Source of the DNA: Aurantiacibacter poecillastricola
GTDB taxonomy: Bacteria > Pseudomonadota > Alphaproteobacteria > Sphingomonadales > Sphingomonadaceae
Reading direction: 5' to 3'
NCBI RefSeq assembly: GCF_030730945.1
Contig: NZ_JAVAMS010000003.1
Coordinates: forward strand, 313,856-377,855
Length of the DNA: 64,000 nt
Shown: in pieces, positions 11,786-21,054 of the stretch
Layout: each line of letters starts with the position of its first letter
How positions within the stretch are numbered: position 1 is the stretch's first letter
The notes under the pieces: generated by a model
Told to the model about the DNA's origin: nothing
The model's database searches: none
What the model saw: the letters and a program-made list of their open reading frames with translations, nothing else
Translations under genes and position numbers: made by a program

Positions 11786-11895
11786 TCAGGGTCTCTCCGG
11801 TGGAACTGGGATTTAGCCGTTCACCGGGATATGCCGCGTCCGGGCGGGCGAGACAATGCCAGGTTCTCGGGCCAGCTTCTCCGGCCAGCGTGCTT

Positions 11896-13230
11896 TCAGC
11901 CTTTCGCCGCCAGCTTCGCCTCCACCATGCTGCGCACGTCGACCTTCGCCTTCAGCCGCGCGGCGAGGAGGGCCGTGCCGCTGATCTTGCGCTGGGCAAA
12001 CAGGATGTCGGCGGGCGGCAGGTGCCAGGCTGCACGGTCCTGCGCGATAGCCATGCCTTCCTCGCGCACGATCTTCACGAAACCGCGGTCGCCGAAGTCG
12101 AAGGGGCCGGGCTTTGAAAGCTCGGCGACGATTACGGCGATGATGCGGTCGAGCTTGTCGCTATGGGCCTTAGCCGCGTGTTCGGACAGGAAACCGGCGG
12201 TGATCGCCGCCTCGGCAATGGCATCGTGATCCTGCGCTAGGCCCGCTTCGAGGAGCCTGCCATAATTCTCGGCGACATGCGGTGAGACGGCGCGCGCAGC
12301 TCCAAAATCGAGCAGGACAAGTTTCTCGCCGTCCTCCGAGACGCGGTAGTTGGCGAAGTTGGGATCGGTTTGCATCAGCCGAAAATCGAACAATTCGCGC
12401 AATACCAGCGATATCAGCCGCTCCATCATGGCGTCGCGCGCCTCCTGCGGCTTGTCCTCCAGCGTCTCGATCGGGCGACCGGGGACGAAATCCATGGCGA
12501 GGACGTTTCGCGTGGTGAGATCGCGGTGCAGGCCGGGGACGATGTAATCGTCCTCGCCTTCCAGCAGCTTCGCATAGGCGGAGAGCTGGTCCGCTTCGCG
12601 CTCGTAATCCGCTTCCTCGCGCAATTGCTGCTTCGCCTCGTCCAGCAGCGGGGCTATGTCGAGCGCCTTGGGCAGCAGGCCGGACACGCGCAGCAGCGTC
12701 GCGACATTGTCGACATCGGCGTCGATCGATTCGCGCACGCCCGGATATTGCACCTTGATTGCAAGATCGCGCCCGTCGCGTGTGGTGGCGCGGTGAACCT
12801 GGCCGATGGAAGCGGCCGCCAGCGGGCGCGGATTGAAATACTTGAAATCCTTGCGCCAGCCCTGTCCCCATTCGGCAGCCAGCACCGCCTCGAGCTGCTT
12901 TGGCGGCATGGAATGGGCATTCTCGCGCAGGCGGGCCATGATCTGCGAAAGCTCGGGCGGCAGGACGTCGCCCGAATCCAGCGAGACCATCTGCCCCAGC
13001 TTCATGGCCGCGCCTCGCAGGTGCGACAGGCGATCGGCGACGCGAGTGACATTGGCCGGGGTGAGTAGCAATTCATCCATGCGCGGGCGCTTGCCCTCGG
13101 CCAGTCGCCGCGCCCCTTCGGCCATCACGCCGCCCGCAAGTCCGCCCGCCAGTCGCCCGAAATGGCCGAGCCGCGCGCGGCGACTGCCGGGAACGGCGCG
13201 CGTGTCGCTCTCGTTGTCGTCCTGTGACAT
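11896..13230 (-). CDS. ABC1/COQ8-like atypical kinase family protein
   Basis: A 444-residue protein with the hallmark ABC1 motifs: the KxGQ extension (GAAMKLGQMVSLD), the alanine-rich loop AAASIGQVHRA, the ion-pair lysine in LAIKVQYPGV, the MQTDPNFANYRV loop and LLDFGAARA (DFG). The QTDPNxxN form and the length match the mitochondrial COQ8/ADCK3 type better than the longer membrane-anchored UbiB; I see no C-terminal transmembrane helices. Such proteins support ubiquinone biosynthesis as ATPases. The start at 13230 is supported by the family N terminus beginning shortly after. It is divergent from psd with 93 bases between. Confidence 0.88.
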   Translation of the reverse strand: MSQDDNESDTRAVPGSRRARLGHFGRLAGGLAGGVMAEGARRLAEGKRPRMDELLLTPANVTRVADRLSHLRGAAMKLGQMVSLDSGDVLPPELSQIMARLRENAHSMPPKQLEAVLAAEWGQGWRKDFKYFNPRPLAAASIGQVHRATTRDGRDLAIKVQYPGVRESIDADVDNVATLLRVSGLLPKALDIAPLLDEAKQQLREEADYEREADQLSAYAKLLEGEDDYIVPGLHRDLTTRNVLAMDFVPGRPIETLEDKPQEARDAMMERLISLVLRELFDFRLMQTDPNFANYRVSEDGEKLVLLDFGAARAVSPHVAENYGRLLEAGLAQDHDAIAEAAITAGFLSEHAAKAHSDKLDRIIAVIVAELSKPGPFDFGDRGFVKIVREEGMAIAQDRAAWHLPPADILFAQRKISGTALLAARLKAKVDVRSMVEAKLAAKG

Positions 13231-13323
13231 GTTCAGCAAGATGGGGCGCAATGCTTGAAACACCAGCGCCACCGAAAGACCGTATAGCTTGTGAGTGCGA
13301 GTGTGAACGCATAGGACGGCCCG

Positions 13324-14076
13324 ATGGCTGGTGAATTGAGAGACAATCGTGGTCGCGGCGATGCCGCGTGGGAATTTCCCTCCATCCACCCCGAAGGCCG
13401 CAAGTTCGGCCTGATTGCCGTCGCCATCGCGCTGGTGGTGCTGCTGCTGTTCGATTGGGAGTTGCTCGGATGGCCCCTTCTGGCACTGGCTGGCGGCGTG
13501 TTTGCATTCTTTCGCGATCCCGAACGCGTGGTGCCGCAGGGTGAGAGGCTGATCGTCTCCCCTGCCGATGGCCTGGTTACGCTGATTTCGAAGGTGCCGC
13601 CTCCCATCGAATTGCAGAACCCTGACGACGATGGCGCACGCGGCCTCGGAAGCGAGCCCGTCACCCGCGTGTCGATCTTCATGTCGGTGTTCGACGTGCA
13701 CATCAATCGCTCGCCCATTGCGGGCACCATCAAGCGGATCATCTACATCCCCGGTGCTTTCATGAATGCCGATCTCGACAAGGCGAGCGAGGATAACGAG
13801 CGCCAGCACGTGCTGGTCGAACGGTCCGATGGCACGGCCATCGCCTTTACGCAGATCGCCGGTCTCGTGGCGCGGCGGATCGTACCGTTCGTGAAGTCGG
13901 GCGACACCGTCGCCGCCGGACAGCGCATCGGACTGATCCGGTTCGGCAGCCGTGTCGATGTTTACTTGCCGCAGGGGACCGAGCCGCGTGTGCTGCTCGG
14001 ACAGAAAGTCATCGCGGGCGAAACCGTGCTGGCGGAAGTGGGCGTTGCGGGCCTGCTGGAAGGTGTAAATCAATGA
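13324..14076 (+). CDS. psd: Phosphatidylserine decarboxylase proenzyme (short form)
   Basis: A 250-residue pyruvoyl-dependent enzyme of the short, soluble-like class with one or two N-terminal hydrophobic helices ([36 protein letters not shown]). It contains [11 protein letters not shown], the [18 protein letters not shown] core and the self-cleavage site RFGSRVDVY, with S209 predicted to become the pyruvoyl group of the alpha chain. It makes phosphatidylethanolamine from phosphatidylserine. pssA overlaps its end by four bases (ATGA), so both steps from CDP-diacylglycerol are co-expressed. Confidence 0.95.
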   Translation: MAGELRDNRGRGDAAWEFPSIHPEGRKFGLIAVAIALVVLLLFDWELLGWPLLALAGGVFAFFRDPERVVPQGERLIVSPADGLVTLISKVPPPIELQNPDDDGARGLGSEPVTRVSIFMSVFDVHINRSPIAGTIKRIIYIPGAFMNADLDKASEDNERQHVLVERSDGTAIAFTQIAGLVARRIVPFVKSGDTVAAGQRIGLIRFGSRVDVYLPQGTEPRVLLGQKVIAGETVLAEVGVAGLLEGVNQ

Positions 14077-14963
14077 CGCCCATTCAGGATGACGATTTCG
14101 ATCAGGACACCACGGCTACGGCTGGTCCTGCCTGGCTTGGTCCCAAGGCCAGCGAGCATGAGCGGGTAACCCGTTCACGCGCGGGCCCGGGGCTTTCGCT
14201 GCGCTCTCTCCTGCCCAATGCGATTACCGCAGCGGCATTGTGTTCGGGCCTTACCGGCATTCGCTTTGCCATTGGCGAGAACTGGACGATGGCGATATTC
14301 GCGATCATTCTCGCAGGGATGCTCGATGGCATCGATGGCCGGATCGCGCGGTTGCTGAAGGCGCAGTCGCGTTTCGGGGCGGAGCTCGACAGCCTTGCCG
14401 ATTCGCTCAGCTTCGGCATGGCCCCGGCGCTGGTGCTGTATCTCTGGGCGCTGCAGGATATGCCGCGCATCGGCTGGTTCGCAGCCCTGGCCTTTGCCAT
14501 CTGCTGCGCGCTGCGGCTGGCCCGGTTCAATGCGCAGATCGATCTGGAGGAGCAGCCGCACAAGTCGGCCGGGTTCCTCACCGGCGTGCCTGCACCGATG
14601 GGTGCGGGGCTGGGCTTCCTGCCGGTCTATCTCTGGCTGGCCAGCGGCGAGGCGATATTCCGCGACCCCTTGTTGGTAGGCATATGGACGGTAATCGTGG
14701 CCGTGCTGATGGTATCCAACCTGGCGACGCCAAGTTGGCAATCGCTGCGTCCCGGCAACAATTTCAAACTCGCTGCGATCGCACTGGCGGGCTTGCTTGT
14801 GGCCGCCCTGTTGACCGAGCCCTGGTGGACGCTTGCCGTCGTCTCGCTGGTGTATCTCGTACTGATACCGTGGGCGGTGCTGGGTTACGGCAGGGTCAAA
14901 CGCGCCAAGCGGGCGGCGCTGGCCGAGAAGCGGGAGGACGATCCTACGCTGCGAGAAGCGTGA
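14073..14963 (+). CDS. pssA: CDP-diacylglycerol--serine O-phosphatidyltransferase
   Basis: A 296-residue membrane enzyme with several transmembrane helices. It carries the CDP-alcohol phosphotransferase signature: DGIDGRIAR, then GAELDSLAD, matching DG-x2-AR-x8-G-x3-D-x3-D. It produces phosphatidylserine. It has a four-base overlap with psd. Its last 20 bases overlap the end of the converging 66-residue membrane protein gene. Confidence 0.95.
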   Translation: MTPIQDDDFDQDTTATAGPAWLGPKASEHERVTRSRAGPGLSLRSLLPNAITAAALCSGLTGIRFAIGENWTMAIFAIILAGMLDGIDGRIARLLKAQSRFGAELDSLADSLSFGMAPALVLYLWALQDMPRIGWFAALAFAICCALRLARFNAQIDLEEQPHKSAGFLTGVPAPMGAGLGFLPVYLWLASGEAIFRDPLLVGIWTVIVAVLMVSNLATPSWQSLRPGNNFKLAAIALAGLLVAALLTEPWWTLAVVSLVYLVLIPWAVLGYGRVKRAKRAALAEKREDDPTLREA

Positions 14964-15144
14964 AAGCTTCCTCCGGCTGGCGAACACGGCGCGGCGCCTT
15001 GATGCGACCACGGTCGATTGCCGCGAGCTCTGCACGGATGGCGAACCAGCTGCGCACACCCTTGCGCATAGAGGCGTAGCAGGAGAGCAGGGCTATCGCG
15101 GCCACGAAGCCGAAGAATGCCGAGATTGCGAATGCCAGCGTCAT
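14944..15144 (-). CDS. Small inner-membrane protein under a LexA-type promoter
   Basis: A 66-residue protein. Residues ~3-23 (LAFAISAFFGFVAAIALLSC) form one hydrophobic membrane helix. The rest is a short amphipathic, basic tail (MRKGVRSWFAIRAELAAIDRGRIKAPRRVRQ) ending EEAFTLLAA. No enzymatic motif or known family is recognised. The ATG at 15144 has AAGGGA at proper distance. Upstream, three perfect GTTC-N7-GTTC LexA operators surround a TTGACT -35 element, so expression is probably induced by DNA damage. Its architecture (tiny, one helix, SOS-controlled) recalls division inhibitors such as Caulobacter SidA, but I see no sequence basis for calling it a homologue. It overlaps pssA tail to tail by 20 bases. 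Confidence 0.72.
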   Translation of the reverse strand: MTLAFAISAFFGFVAAIALLSCYASMRKGVRSWFAIRAELAAIDRGRIKAPRRVRQPEEAFTLLAA

Positions 15145-15162
15145 GGTGCCGTTCCCTTTTTC

Positions 15163-15177
15163 GTTCCTCTTGTGTTC
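15163..15177. promoter_or_regulatory. LexA box 1 (GTTC-N7-GTTC)
   Basis: GTTC at 15163-15166, seven bases, GTTC at 15174-15177. This exact spacing is the established LexA recognition motif of alphaproteobacteria. It lies 18 bases upstream of the minus-strand ATG at 15144, near the expected transcription start. Confidence 0.8.
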
Positions 15178-15178
15178 T

Positions 15179-15207
15179 CATGTTCCACTTCCGTTCCGCC
15201 CAGTCAA
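15179..15207 (-). promoter_or_regulatory. Candidate SOS promoter of the 66-residue membrane protein
   Basis: On the minus strand TTGACT (15207-15202, five of six matches to the -35 consensus) is followed after 16-17 bases by a weak -10 (GAACAT/AACATG). LexA box 2 lies inside it. The -10 assignment is uncertain. Confidence 0.45.
15182..15196. promoter_or_regulatory. LexA box 2 (GTTC-N7-GTTC)
   Basis: GTTC at 15182-15185 and GTTC at 15193-15196 with seven bases between. It occupies the spacer between the -35 element and the probable -10 of the minus-strand promoter, the classical place for a repressor. Confidence 0.8.
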
Positions 15208-15216
15208 TCCATTTCC

Positions 15217-15231
15217 GTTCTTTTTCTGTTC
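15217..15231. promoter_or_regulatory. LexA box 3 (GTTC-N7-GTTC)
   Basis: GTTC at 15217-15220 and GTTC at 15228-15231 with a T-rich seven-base spacer. It lies just upstream of the -35 element and would extend LexA cover across the whole promoter. Confidence 0.75.
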
Positions 15232-15430
15232 CGATTGATCCATTTCGGGGTGGATTTCTCGCGCTGGCTCGTCTAGGGGCGCGCTCGTCCGAAAGGCTCT
15301 GGCGATTCCCGTCCTGGCCGCAGAGGGCAAATCCACATGGAAGGCACTGACATACCGGTGCCGCCCGCGGGATCTCTCCCAAGGGCCGGTTCCCCGTCTT
15401 CCAGAGGCTTAACCGGAAAGGAATTTTCTT

Positions 15431-16204
15431 ATGGCGGCACCTACCGTCACGATGCAGCAATTGATCGAGGCCGGCGCACACTTCGGCCACCAGACCCACC
15501 GCTGGAACCCGCGGATGAAGCCGTACATCTTCGGCAGCCGCAACGGTGTTCACATCATCGACCTGTCGCAGACCGTGCCGCTGATGGCGCGTGCGCTCGA
15601 CTTCGTCTCCTCCACCGTGCGTGCGGGCGGCAAGGTGCTGTTCGTCGGCACCAAGCGCCAGGCGCAGGAGCCGATTGCCGAGGCAGCCCGCTCGTGCGGC
15701 CAGCACTTCGTCAACCACCGCTGGCTGGGCGGCATGCTCACCAACTGGAAGACGATTTCCGGCTCGATCCGCGAACTCAAGAGCCTGGAAGAGCAGCTTG
15801 CCGGTGACACCCATCTTCTCACGAAGAAGGAAGTCCTGAACCTGACCCGCAAGCGCGACAAGCTGGAGCTTTCGCTGGGCGGCATCCGCGACATGGGCGG
15901 CATTCCCGACGTGATGTTCGTGATCGACGCCAACAAGGAAGATCTCGCGATCAAGGAAGCTGGCGTGCTCGGCATCCCCGTGATCGGCGTGCTCGACACC
16001 AATGTCGACCCGACCGGCATCGCCTTCCCGATCCCCGGCAATGACGATGCCAGCCGCGCCGTGCGCCTGTATTGCGATGCCGTCGCCCAGGCTGCCAGCA
16101 CCGGCCAGACCGAAGGCGTGATGGACTCGGGTGCCGATATCGGCGCGATGGACGCTCCGCCCGAGGAAGCTGCCGTCGCCGAAGAGGCCAAGGCGGACGC
16201 CTGA
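15431..16204 (+). CDS. rpsB: 30S ribosomal protein S2
   Basis: A 257-residue uS2. It contains the N-terminal [25 protein letters not shown] motif, [16 protein letters not shown], and [19 protein letters not shown], all diagnostic. A C-terminal extension rich in alanine and glutamate (residues ~230-257) is common in alphaproteobacteria. An AAAGGAA sequence precedes the ATG. tsf follows after a strong hairpin, the conserved rpsB-tsf order. Confidence 0.98.
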   Translation: MAAPTVTMQQLIEAGAHFGHQTHRWNPRMKPYIFGSRNGVHIIDLSQTVPLMARALDFVSSTVRAGGKVLFVGTKRQAQEPIAEAARSCGQHFVNHRWLGGMLTNWKTISGSIRELKSLEEQLAGDTHLLTKKEVLNLTRKRDKLELSLGGIRDMGGIPDVMFVIDANKEDLAIKEAGVLGIPVIGVLDTNVDPTGIAFPIPGNDDASRAVRLYCDAVAQAASTGQTEGVMDSGADIGAMDAPPEEAAVAEEAKADA

Positions 16205-16212
16205 TCCCTTGC

Positions 16213-16241
16213 TGTGACGCGCGCGTAAGCCGCGCGTCACA
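16213..16241 (+). promoter_or_regulatory. Hairpin in the rpsB-tsf spacer
   Basis: A perfect 11-bp stem, TGTGACGCGCG pairing with CGCGCGTCACA, with a seven-base loop. No T-run follows, so it is not a normal intrinsic terminator; it may be an attenuator, an RNA processing site or a stabiliser that sets the relative amounts of S2 and EF-Ts. Confidence 0.6.
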
Positions 16242-16319
16242 ATTACCGCACAATGCGCCGGTTCGCTTCCCCGCTGAATGCGAGCGAACCGGCTCAAGAC
16301 AAATCTGAAGGAACACGAC

Positions 16320-17246
16320 ATGGCTGCATTTTCCGCATCCGACGTTAAAGCCCTGCGCGAAAAGACCGGCGCGGGCATGATGGACGCCAAGAAGGCGCTC
16401 GAAGCCTCCAACGGCGATATCGAGGCCGCGATCGACGCGCTTCGTGCGAAGGGTCTTGCCACCGCACAGAAGAAGTCCAGCCGTACCGCGGCCGAGGGTC
16501 TCGTGGGCGTCGCCGTCGAAGGCACGCGCGGCGTAGCCGTGGAAGTGAACTCGGAAACCGACTTCGTCGCCAAGAACGAGAAGTTCCAGGAATTCGTGCG
16601 CAAGACGACCGAAGTCGCCCTGTCGCAGGACAGCGACGACGTGGAAGCTCTGAAGGCTGCAGCCTATCCGGACGGCGGCACCGTGTCGGACAAGCTGACC
16701 GACAACGTCGCCACCATCGGCGAGAACCAGCAGGTTCGCCGCATGAAGACGGTGTCCGTATCGAACGGCCTGATCGTGCCTTACATGCACAATGCGCAGG
16801 CCCCGAACCTCGGCAAGATCGGCGTGCTCGTCGCGCTGGAATCCGAAGCCGGTGAAGATGTGCTGGAGCCGCTGGGCAAGCAGCTGGCCATGCACATCGC
16901 TGCCGCTTTCCCGCTGGCGCTGACCGCCGAAGACCTCGACCCCGAAGTGATCGAGCGCGAGCGCAAGATCGCTGCCGAGAAGGCTGCCGAAAGCGGCAAG
17001 CCGGAAAACGTGCAGGAAAAGATGGTCGACGGCGCGGTGAAGAAATACGCCAAGGAGAACGCTCTCCTCAGCCAGCTGTTCGTGATGGACAACAAGACGC
17101 CGATTTCCGACGTCGTGGCGCAGGCCGGCAAGGAAGCCGGCAAGGAGATCGTGCTGAAGGACTATGTCCGCTTCCAGCTCGGCGAAGGCATCGAGAAGGA
17201 AGAAAGCGATTTCGCGGCGGAAGTCGCGGCTGCCGTCGGCGGTTGA
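16320..17246 (+). CDS. tsf: Elongation factor Ts
   Basis: A 308-residue nucleotide exchange factor for EF-Tu. The N-terminal UBA-like domain reads [20 protein letters not shown], and the EF-Tu-disrupting motif is present as SETDFVAKN. The start at 16320 ([12 protein letters not shown]) is preferred over an upstream in-frame ATG at 16278 because it fits the family N terminus and has a GAAGGAA ribosome site. Transcription ends at the strong hairpin 17272-17305. Confidence 0.98.
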   Translation: MAAFSASDVKALREKTGAGMMDAKKALEASNGDIEAAIDALRAKGLATAQKKSSRTAAEGLVGVAVEGTRGVAVEVNSETDFVAKNEKFQEFVRKTTEVALSQDSDDVEALKAAAYPDGGTVSDKLTDNVATIGENQQVRRMKTVSVSNGLIVPYMHNAQAPNLGKIGVLVALESEAGEDVLEPLGKQLAMHIAAAFPLALTAEDLDPEVIERERKIAAEKAAESGKPENVQEKMVDGAVKKYAKENALLSQLFVMDNKTPISDVVAQAGKEAGKEIVLKDYVRFQLGEGIEKEESDFAAEVAAAVGG

Positions 17247-17271
17247 TCGCTTCCAGCCAATCAGGCTTTTC

Positions 17272-17305
17272 AAAGGGCCGCCGGACTTCGGTTCGGCGGC
17301 CCTTT
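17272..17305. terminator. Bidirectional terminator between tsf and the phosphoesterase gene
   Basis: A perfect 12-bp stem AAAGGGCCGCCG/CGGCGGCCCTTT with a short loop, placed between two converging genes whose stop codons lie within a few dozen bases. Confidence 0.85.
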
Positions 17306-17306
17306 C

Positions 17307-18158
17307 CTATTTGGCGACAAGTTCCACCAGCCAGATTTCCGGTTGCGTATTGAAGCGGACCGGCATGAGGCTGGTGCCAAGCCCCGCGCCCACGATCACG
17401 GTCTTCCCGCCTTCCACGGTCACTCCGCAGGCAAAACGGTCGCCATAGCGCGACATGGTGGCAGGCGCGCCGCCCCAGGGGTATCGTATCTGGCCGCAAT
17501 GGGTGTGGCCCGCCAGAACCAGCGGCACATCGGCGGGGGCTTGCGGGAATATGTCCGGGCTGTGCGACAGGATGAGGCGCGCGCCGTCCAGATCGTCCAT
17601 CGCATCAAGCACGAGCGAGAGATCTTCACGCCGCGTATACGCATCGTCCACGCCTCCAAGCGCCAGGGGACCAACCTGTATCGCCTCGTTTTCGAGGATG
17701 GTGACGCCCGCCTCCTCAAGCTCGCCTTCCAGTGCGGGCCAGTCGAACCAGTGATCATGATTGCCGGGCACGACCACCGTGCCGAGCGGTGCGCGCAGAT
17801 CCGCCAGAGGGGCGATGATCTCTTCAGGCGAATAGATATGCGTCGCGAACGGCTTCTCGCTGACGAAATCCCCCGCAACCAGCACAAGGTCAGGATCAAG
17901 CGCATTGATCTGCTCGACGATGCGCGAAAGGCGTTCGGGCGGCATGTCCGGCCCGGCGACATGAATGTCGGAGATCAAGGCCAAGGTTAAGCCGGACGCT
18001 TCGGTATCGAGACCGGGCATTTGCACCCGCACAGTTCGCACGACCGGGTCTGCCATGGTATCGTGCCAGACCTTGGCTCCAAGCAGCATAGTCCCGAGGA
18101 CCATCGCGCCAAGAACAAGCTTCCAGCGTCGGCGGATAACAGGGAGCAGGCGTGCCAT
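17307..18158 (-). CDS. Membrane-anchored metallophosphoesterase
   Basis: A 283-residue protein with an N-terminal membrane helix ([19 protein letters not shown]) followed by a calcineurin-like phosphoesterase domain. Metal ligands are visible in the order LISDIHV (D, H), VLVAGDFV (GD), VVPGNHDHW (GNHD), LSHSPD and [13 protein letters not shown] (GHTH). This matches the YkuE/YaeI-like group, some of which cut the pyrophosphate of lipid-linked sugars such as UDP-diacylglucosamine; the substrate here is unknown. An in-frame ATG at 18185 would add nine residues. It is divergent from pyrH. Confidence 0.85.
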   Translation of the reverse strand: MARLLPVIRRRWKLVLGAMVLGTMLLGAKVWHDTMADPVVRTVRVQMPGLDTEASGLTLALISDIHVAGPDMPPERLSRIVEQINALDPDLVLVAGDFVSEKPFATHIYSPEEIIAPLADLRAPLGTVVVPGNHDHWFDWPALEGELEEAGVTILENEAIQVGPLALGGVDDAYTRREDLSLVLDAMDDLDGARLILSHSPDIFPQAPADVPLVLAGHTHCGQIRYPWGGAPATMSRYGDRFACGVTVEGGKTVIVGAGLGTSLMPVRFNTQPEIWLVELVAK

Positions 18159-18291
18159 CGCTGAAGCCTGTAGGCGATCGCGCATGCGGAGCAACCGCTC
18201 TATTGCAAAACCTGCCACGCGCCCCTTGGCAGGGTGTCTCGCTCGCTCTAGAAGCCCGCAAACCCTGCCTGCCGAGAGGACATTTCCCAAC

Positions 18292-19014
18292 ATGCTGCTG
18301 CCCGACACCAAGCGCATCCTGCTGAAGCTTTCGGGCGAAGTGCTTATGGGGACGCAGGAATTCGGCATAGACCCCGAATATGTCGCCAGGCTGGCCGAGG
18401 AGGTGAAACAGGCGAAGGAAACGGGTCTGGAAATCTGCCTCGTTATCGGCGGCGGTAACATCTTTCGCGGCATGGCCGGTGCGGCCAAGGGCCTGGAGCG
18501 GACGACGGGCGATTACATGGGCATGCTCGCCACGGTGATGAATGCGTTGGCGATGCAGTCGGCGCTGGAAAAGCTGGGCGTGGAGACCCGCGTACAGAGC
18601 GCGATCCCCATGAATGCCGTGTGCGAGCCCTATATCCGCAGGCGGGCGGAGCGGCATCTCCAGAAGGGGCGGATCGTGATTTTCGCGGCCGGCACGGGCA
18701 ACCCGTTTTTCACCACGGATACCGGCGCTGCCCTTCGCGCAGCGGAGATGAAATGCGACGCGCTGCTGAAGGGAACCAGCGTCGACGGGGTCTACAACAA
18801 GGATCCCAAGCGCCACGCGGATGCGGAGCGCCATGAAACAATTACCTATTCCAGGGTTTTGAGTGATAACCTCAAGGTGATGGACGCCGCTGCCGTGGCG
18901 CTGTGCCGCGAGAACGACATTCCCATCGTGGTCTTCTCGATCCGCGAAAAGGGCAATGTTGCGCGGGTGCTGGCGGGCGAGGGTGTGCAGACGATTGTCA
19001 GGAAGGACGACTGA
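18292..19014 (+). CDS. pyrH: UMP kinase
   Basis: A 240-residue amino-acid-kinase-fold enzyme that phosphorylates UMP to UDP. Motifs: [13 protein letters not shown] (phosphate loop), [31 protein letters not shown], and [15 protein letters not shown]. The start at 18292 has a GAGAGGA site. frr begins three bases after its stop, the near-universal pyrH-frr pair. Confidence 0.97.
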   Translation: MLLPDTKRILLKLSGEVLMGTQEFGIDPEYVARLAEEVKQAKETGLEICLVIGGGNIFRGMAGAAKGLERTTGDYMGMLATVMNALAMQSALEKLGVETRVQSAIPMNAVCEPYIRRRAERHLQKGRIVIFAAGTGNPFFTTDTGAALRAAEMKCDALLKGTSVDGVYNKDPKRHADAERHETITYSRVLSDNLKVMDAAAVALCRENDIPIVVFSIREKGNVARVLAGEGVQTIVRKDD

Positions 19015-19017
19015 GCG

Positions 19018-19572
19018 ATGAAGTACGACAAGGCTGATGTGGAGCGCCGCATGGAAGGCGCAGTAGAGAGCCTGAAGAGCGACCTTTCGGGCTTGCGCAC
19101 GGGCCGGGCGAACACCTCGTTGCTCGATCCGGTGATGGTCGAGGTCTACGGCTCGATGATGCCGCTGAACCAGGTCGCCACGGTCAACGCGCCCGAGCCG
19201 CGCATGCTGGCGGTGCAGGTATGGGACAAGGCCAATGTCAGCGCGGTGGAGAAGGGCATCACCAAGGCCAATCTCGGCCTCAACCCGATGACCGACGGCC
19301 AGACCGTGCGCCTGCCCATGCCCGACCTCAACGAGGAACGCCGCAAGGAACTCGCCAAGCTCGCGGGCAATTACGCCGAGAAGGCCAAGATCGCCATCCG
19401 CAATGTGCGCCGCGATGCGAACGAGATGCTCAAGGAAGACGAGAAGAAGAAGGAAATCTCCGAGGACGATCGCAAGCGCCTTGAGGACGAGGTGCAGAAG
19501 ATGACCGACCAGTATGTCGGCGAAGCGGAAAAGGCTGCCGAGTCCAAGGAGAAGGAAATCCTGGCGCAGTGA
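19018..19572 (+). CDS. frr: Ribosome recycling factor
   Basis: A 184-residue RRF of standard length, with LRTGRANTSLLDPVMVEVYG, the MPLNQVATVNAPEPRMLAVQ core, and IRNVRRDANEMLKE in the C-terminal helix. With EF-G it splits post-termination ribosomes. It is co-transcribed with pyrH and probably uppS. Confidence 0.97.
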   Translation: MKYDKADVERRMEGAVESLKSDLSGLRTGRANTSLLDPVMVEVYGSMMPLNQVATVNAPEPRMLAVQVWDKANVSAVEKGITKANLGLNPMTDGQTVRLPMPDLNEERRKELAKLAGNYAEKAKIAIRNVRRDANEMLKEDEKKKEISEDDRKRLEDEVQKMTDQYVGEAEKAAESKEKEILAQ

Positions 19573-19627
19573 GCCGGGAAGGGCACCTCGTCGCTGGCGC
19601 CTTTCAGGACACGCGATCCCTTTTCTG

Positions 19628-20308
19628 ATGGCAGCTTCCAACTTCCCTCGCCACGTGGCGATCATCATGGACGGCAACGGGCGCTGGGCAAAGAAGCGCG
19701 CGATGCCGCGTGCCTTCGGCCATAAGCAGGGCGGCGAAGCGGTGCGCCGGACTGTGGAGGCAGCCAAGACGCTGGATCTGGAATGCCTCACCCTCTACGC
19801 CTTCTCGAGCGAGAACTGGAAGCGCGAGGAGGGCGAGATCTCCGATCTCATGAACCTTATGCGCCGGTTCATCGAGAAGGAACTTGATGCTTTCGTCGCG
19901 AATGGCCTTCGCCTGAAAATCATCGGCGATTACAAGGCTTTTGCCCCTGATATTGTCGACAAGCTTGAAGATGCGCTCGAGCGCACGAAGGACGGCACAC
20001 GCACGCTTGCAGTGGCGCTGAATTACGGCGCGCAGCAAGAAATTGCGCGCGCTGCGCGGCTGGCTGCAGAGGAGGGCGAGGTGACGCCCGCGGCCATCGA
20101 CCGGCATCTCTACACGGCCGAGCTGCCGCCGCTCGACCTGCTGATCCGCACTAGCGGGGAGGTTCGCTTGTCGAACTTCCTGCTGTGGCAATCGGCCTAT
20201 GCCGAGATGATCTTCATGGATGTCCTCTGGCCTGACTTCGGCGAGGAACACTTGCGCGCCGCCTGCGAGACCTTCGCCAAACGGGAGCGCCGTTTTGGAG
20301 GACGCTGA
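19628..20308 (+). CDS. uppS: Isoprenyl (undecaprenyl diphosphate) synthase
   Basis: A 226-residue cis-prenyltransferase. The catalytic region [16 protein letters not shown] contains D15; [12 protein letters not shown] and the C-terminal [24 protein letters not shown] motif follow. It makes the C55 carrier for peptidoglycan and other envelope polymers. The ATG at 19628 is preferred over longer in-frame starts that overlap frr. Confidence 0.95.
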   Translation: MAASNFPRHVAIIMDGNGRWAKKRAMPRAFGHKQGGEAVRRTVEAAKTLDLECLTLYAFSSENWKREEGEISDLMNLMRRFIEKELDAFVANGLRLKIIGDYKAFAPDIVDKLEDALERTKDGTRTLAVALNYGAQQEIARAARLAAEEGEVTPAAIDRHLYTAELPPLDLLIRTSGEVRLSNFLLWQSAYAEMIFMDVLWPDFGEEHLRAACETFAKRERRFGGR

Positions 20309-21053
20309 CGACCTCGATTCCGAGCGCAAGCGCGACCGGTTGAAGCGCTACGCCAAGCGCGCCGTCACGGTACCGCTTTCGGTGCGGACGAGCGACCTGC
20401 CAAAGCGCGCGGCGAGTGGGCTGGTGATGTTCGTCGTAACAGTGTTCGCAATTTGGCTGGGCGGGCTAGTCCGCGACGCGTTTTTCGTCGTCGTCGCTTT
20501 CATCTGCATGGCGGAACTCGCTCGCTTGGTGAAGCGCGCTACCAAGCGGCCGTTGAACCGCGCATTGGGGCTGGCCGCTGGAGCAGCTTATATCGGCTAC
20601 GCCGCCTGGCTGCTGACGAAGATCGATACTCTCGCGCTGCTGTTGCTACTGTTCGGTGCCGTTATATGCGTCGATACATTCGCCTATTTCTTCGGTCGCA
20701 CGCTGGGCGGACCGAAGATCGCCCCGCGCATCAGCCCTTCGAAGACATGGGCAGGATTGCTTGGCGGTGCGGTGGGTGCAACGACTGCGCTGTTCGGCTA
20801 TTTCGCAATCGGGGACGTGCAGTTGGGTCGTGAGTGGCCGATCCTGTTGCTCGCCGGCACACTGATTGCGGTGGTCGCACAATCGGGCGATTTCCTTGAA
20901 AGTTGGCTCAAGCGGAAGGCCAGCATGAAGGATTCCTCGAACCTTATTCCCGGGCACGGCGGGATCTTTGACAGGATCGACGGGCTGATTCCCGTTACCA
21001 TCCTTGTCGGGAGCGTCCTTATCGCGCAGTATCCTCACTGGTTAGACAGGTGA
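20295..21053 (+). CDS. cdsA: Phosphatidate cytidylyltransferase
   Basis: Makes CDP-diacylglycerol, the precursor used by PssA and PgsA in this window. Several membrane helices are followed by the family signature [20 protein letters not shown] near the C terminus. The likely start is a TTG at 20295 with GGGAG seven bases upstream, giving 252 residues and a 14-base overlap with uppS. An in-frame ATG at 20220 would lie deep inside uppS and add unrelated residues. Confidence 0.93.
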   Translation: MEDADDLDSERKRDRLKRYAKRAVTVPLSVRTSDLPKRAASGLVMFVVTVFAIWLGGLVRDAFFVVVAFICMAELARLVKRATKRPLNRALGLAAGAAYIGYAAWLLTKIDTLALLLLLFGAVICVDTFAYFFGRTLGGPKIAPRISPSKTWAGLLGGAVGATTALFGYFAIGDVQLGREWPILLLAGTLIAVVAQSGDFLESWLKRKASMKDSSNLIPGHGGIFDRIDGLIPVTILVGSVLIAQYPHWLDR

Positions 21054-21054
21054 C

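Noticed and set aside
15117..15350. A 77-codon plus-strand frame through the LexA box region
   Set aside because: It is rich in Arg/Ser/Phe from the GTTC repeats, has no ribosome site and overlaps the promoter elements.
20220..20294. ATG at 20220 as the cdsA start
   Set aside because: It would add 25 residues encoded deep inside uppS that do not look like CdsA; the TTG at 20295 has a good ribosome site.
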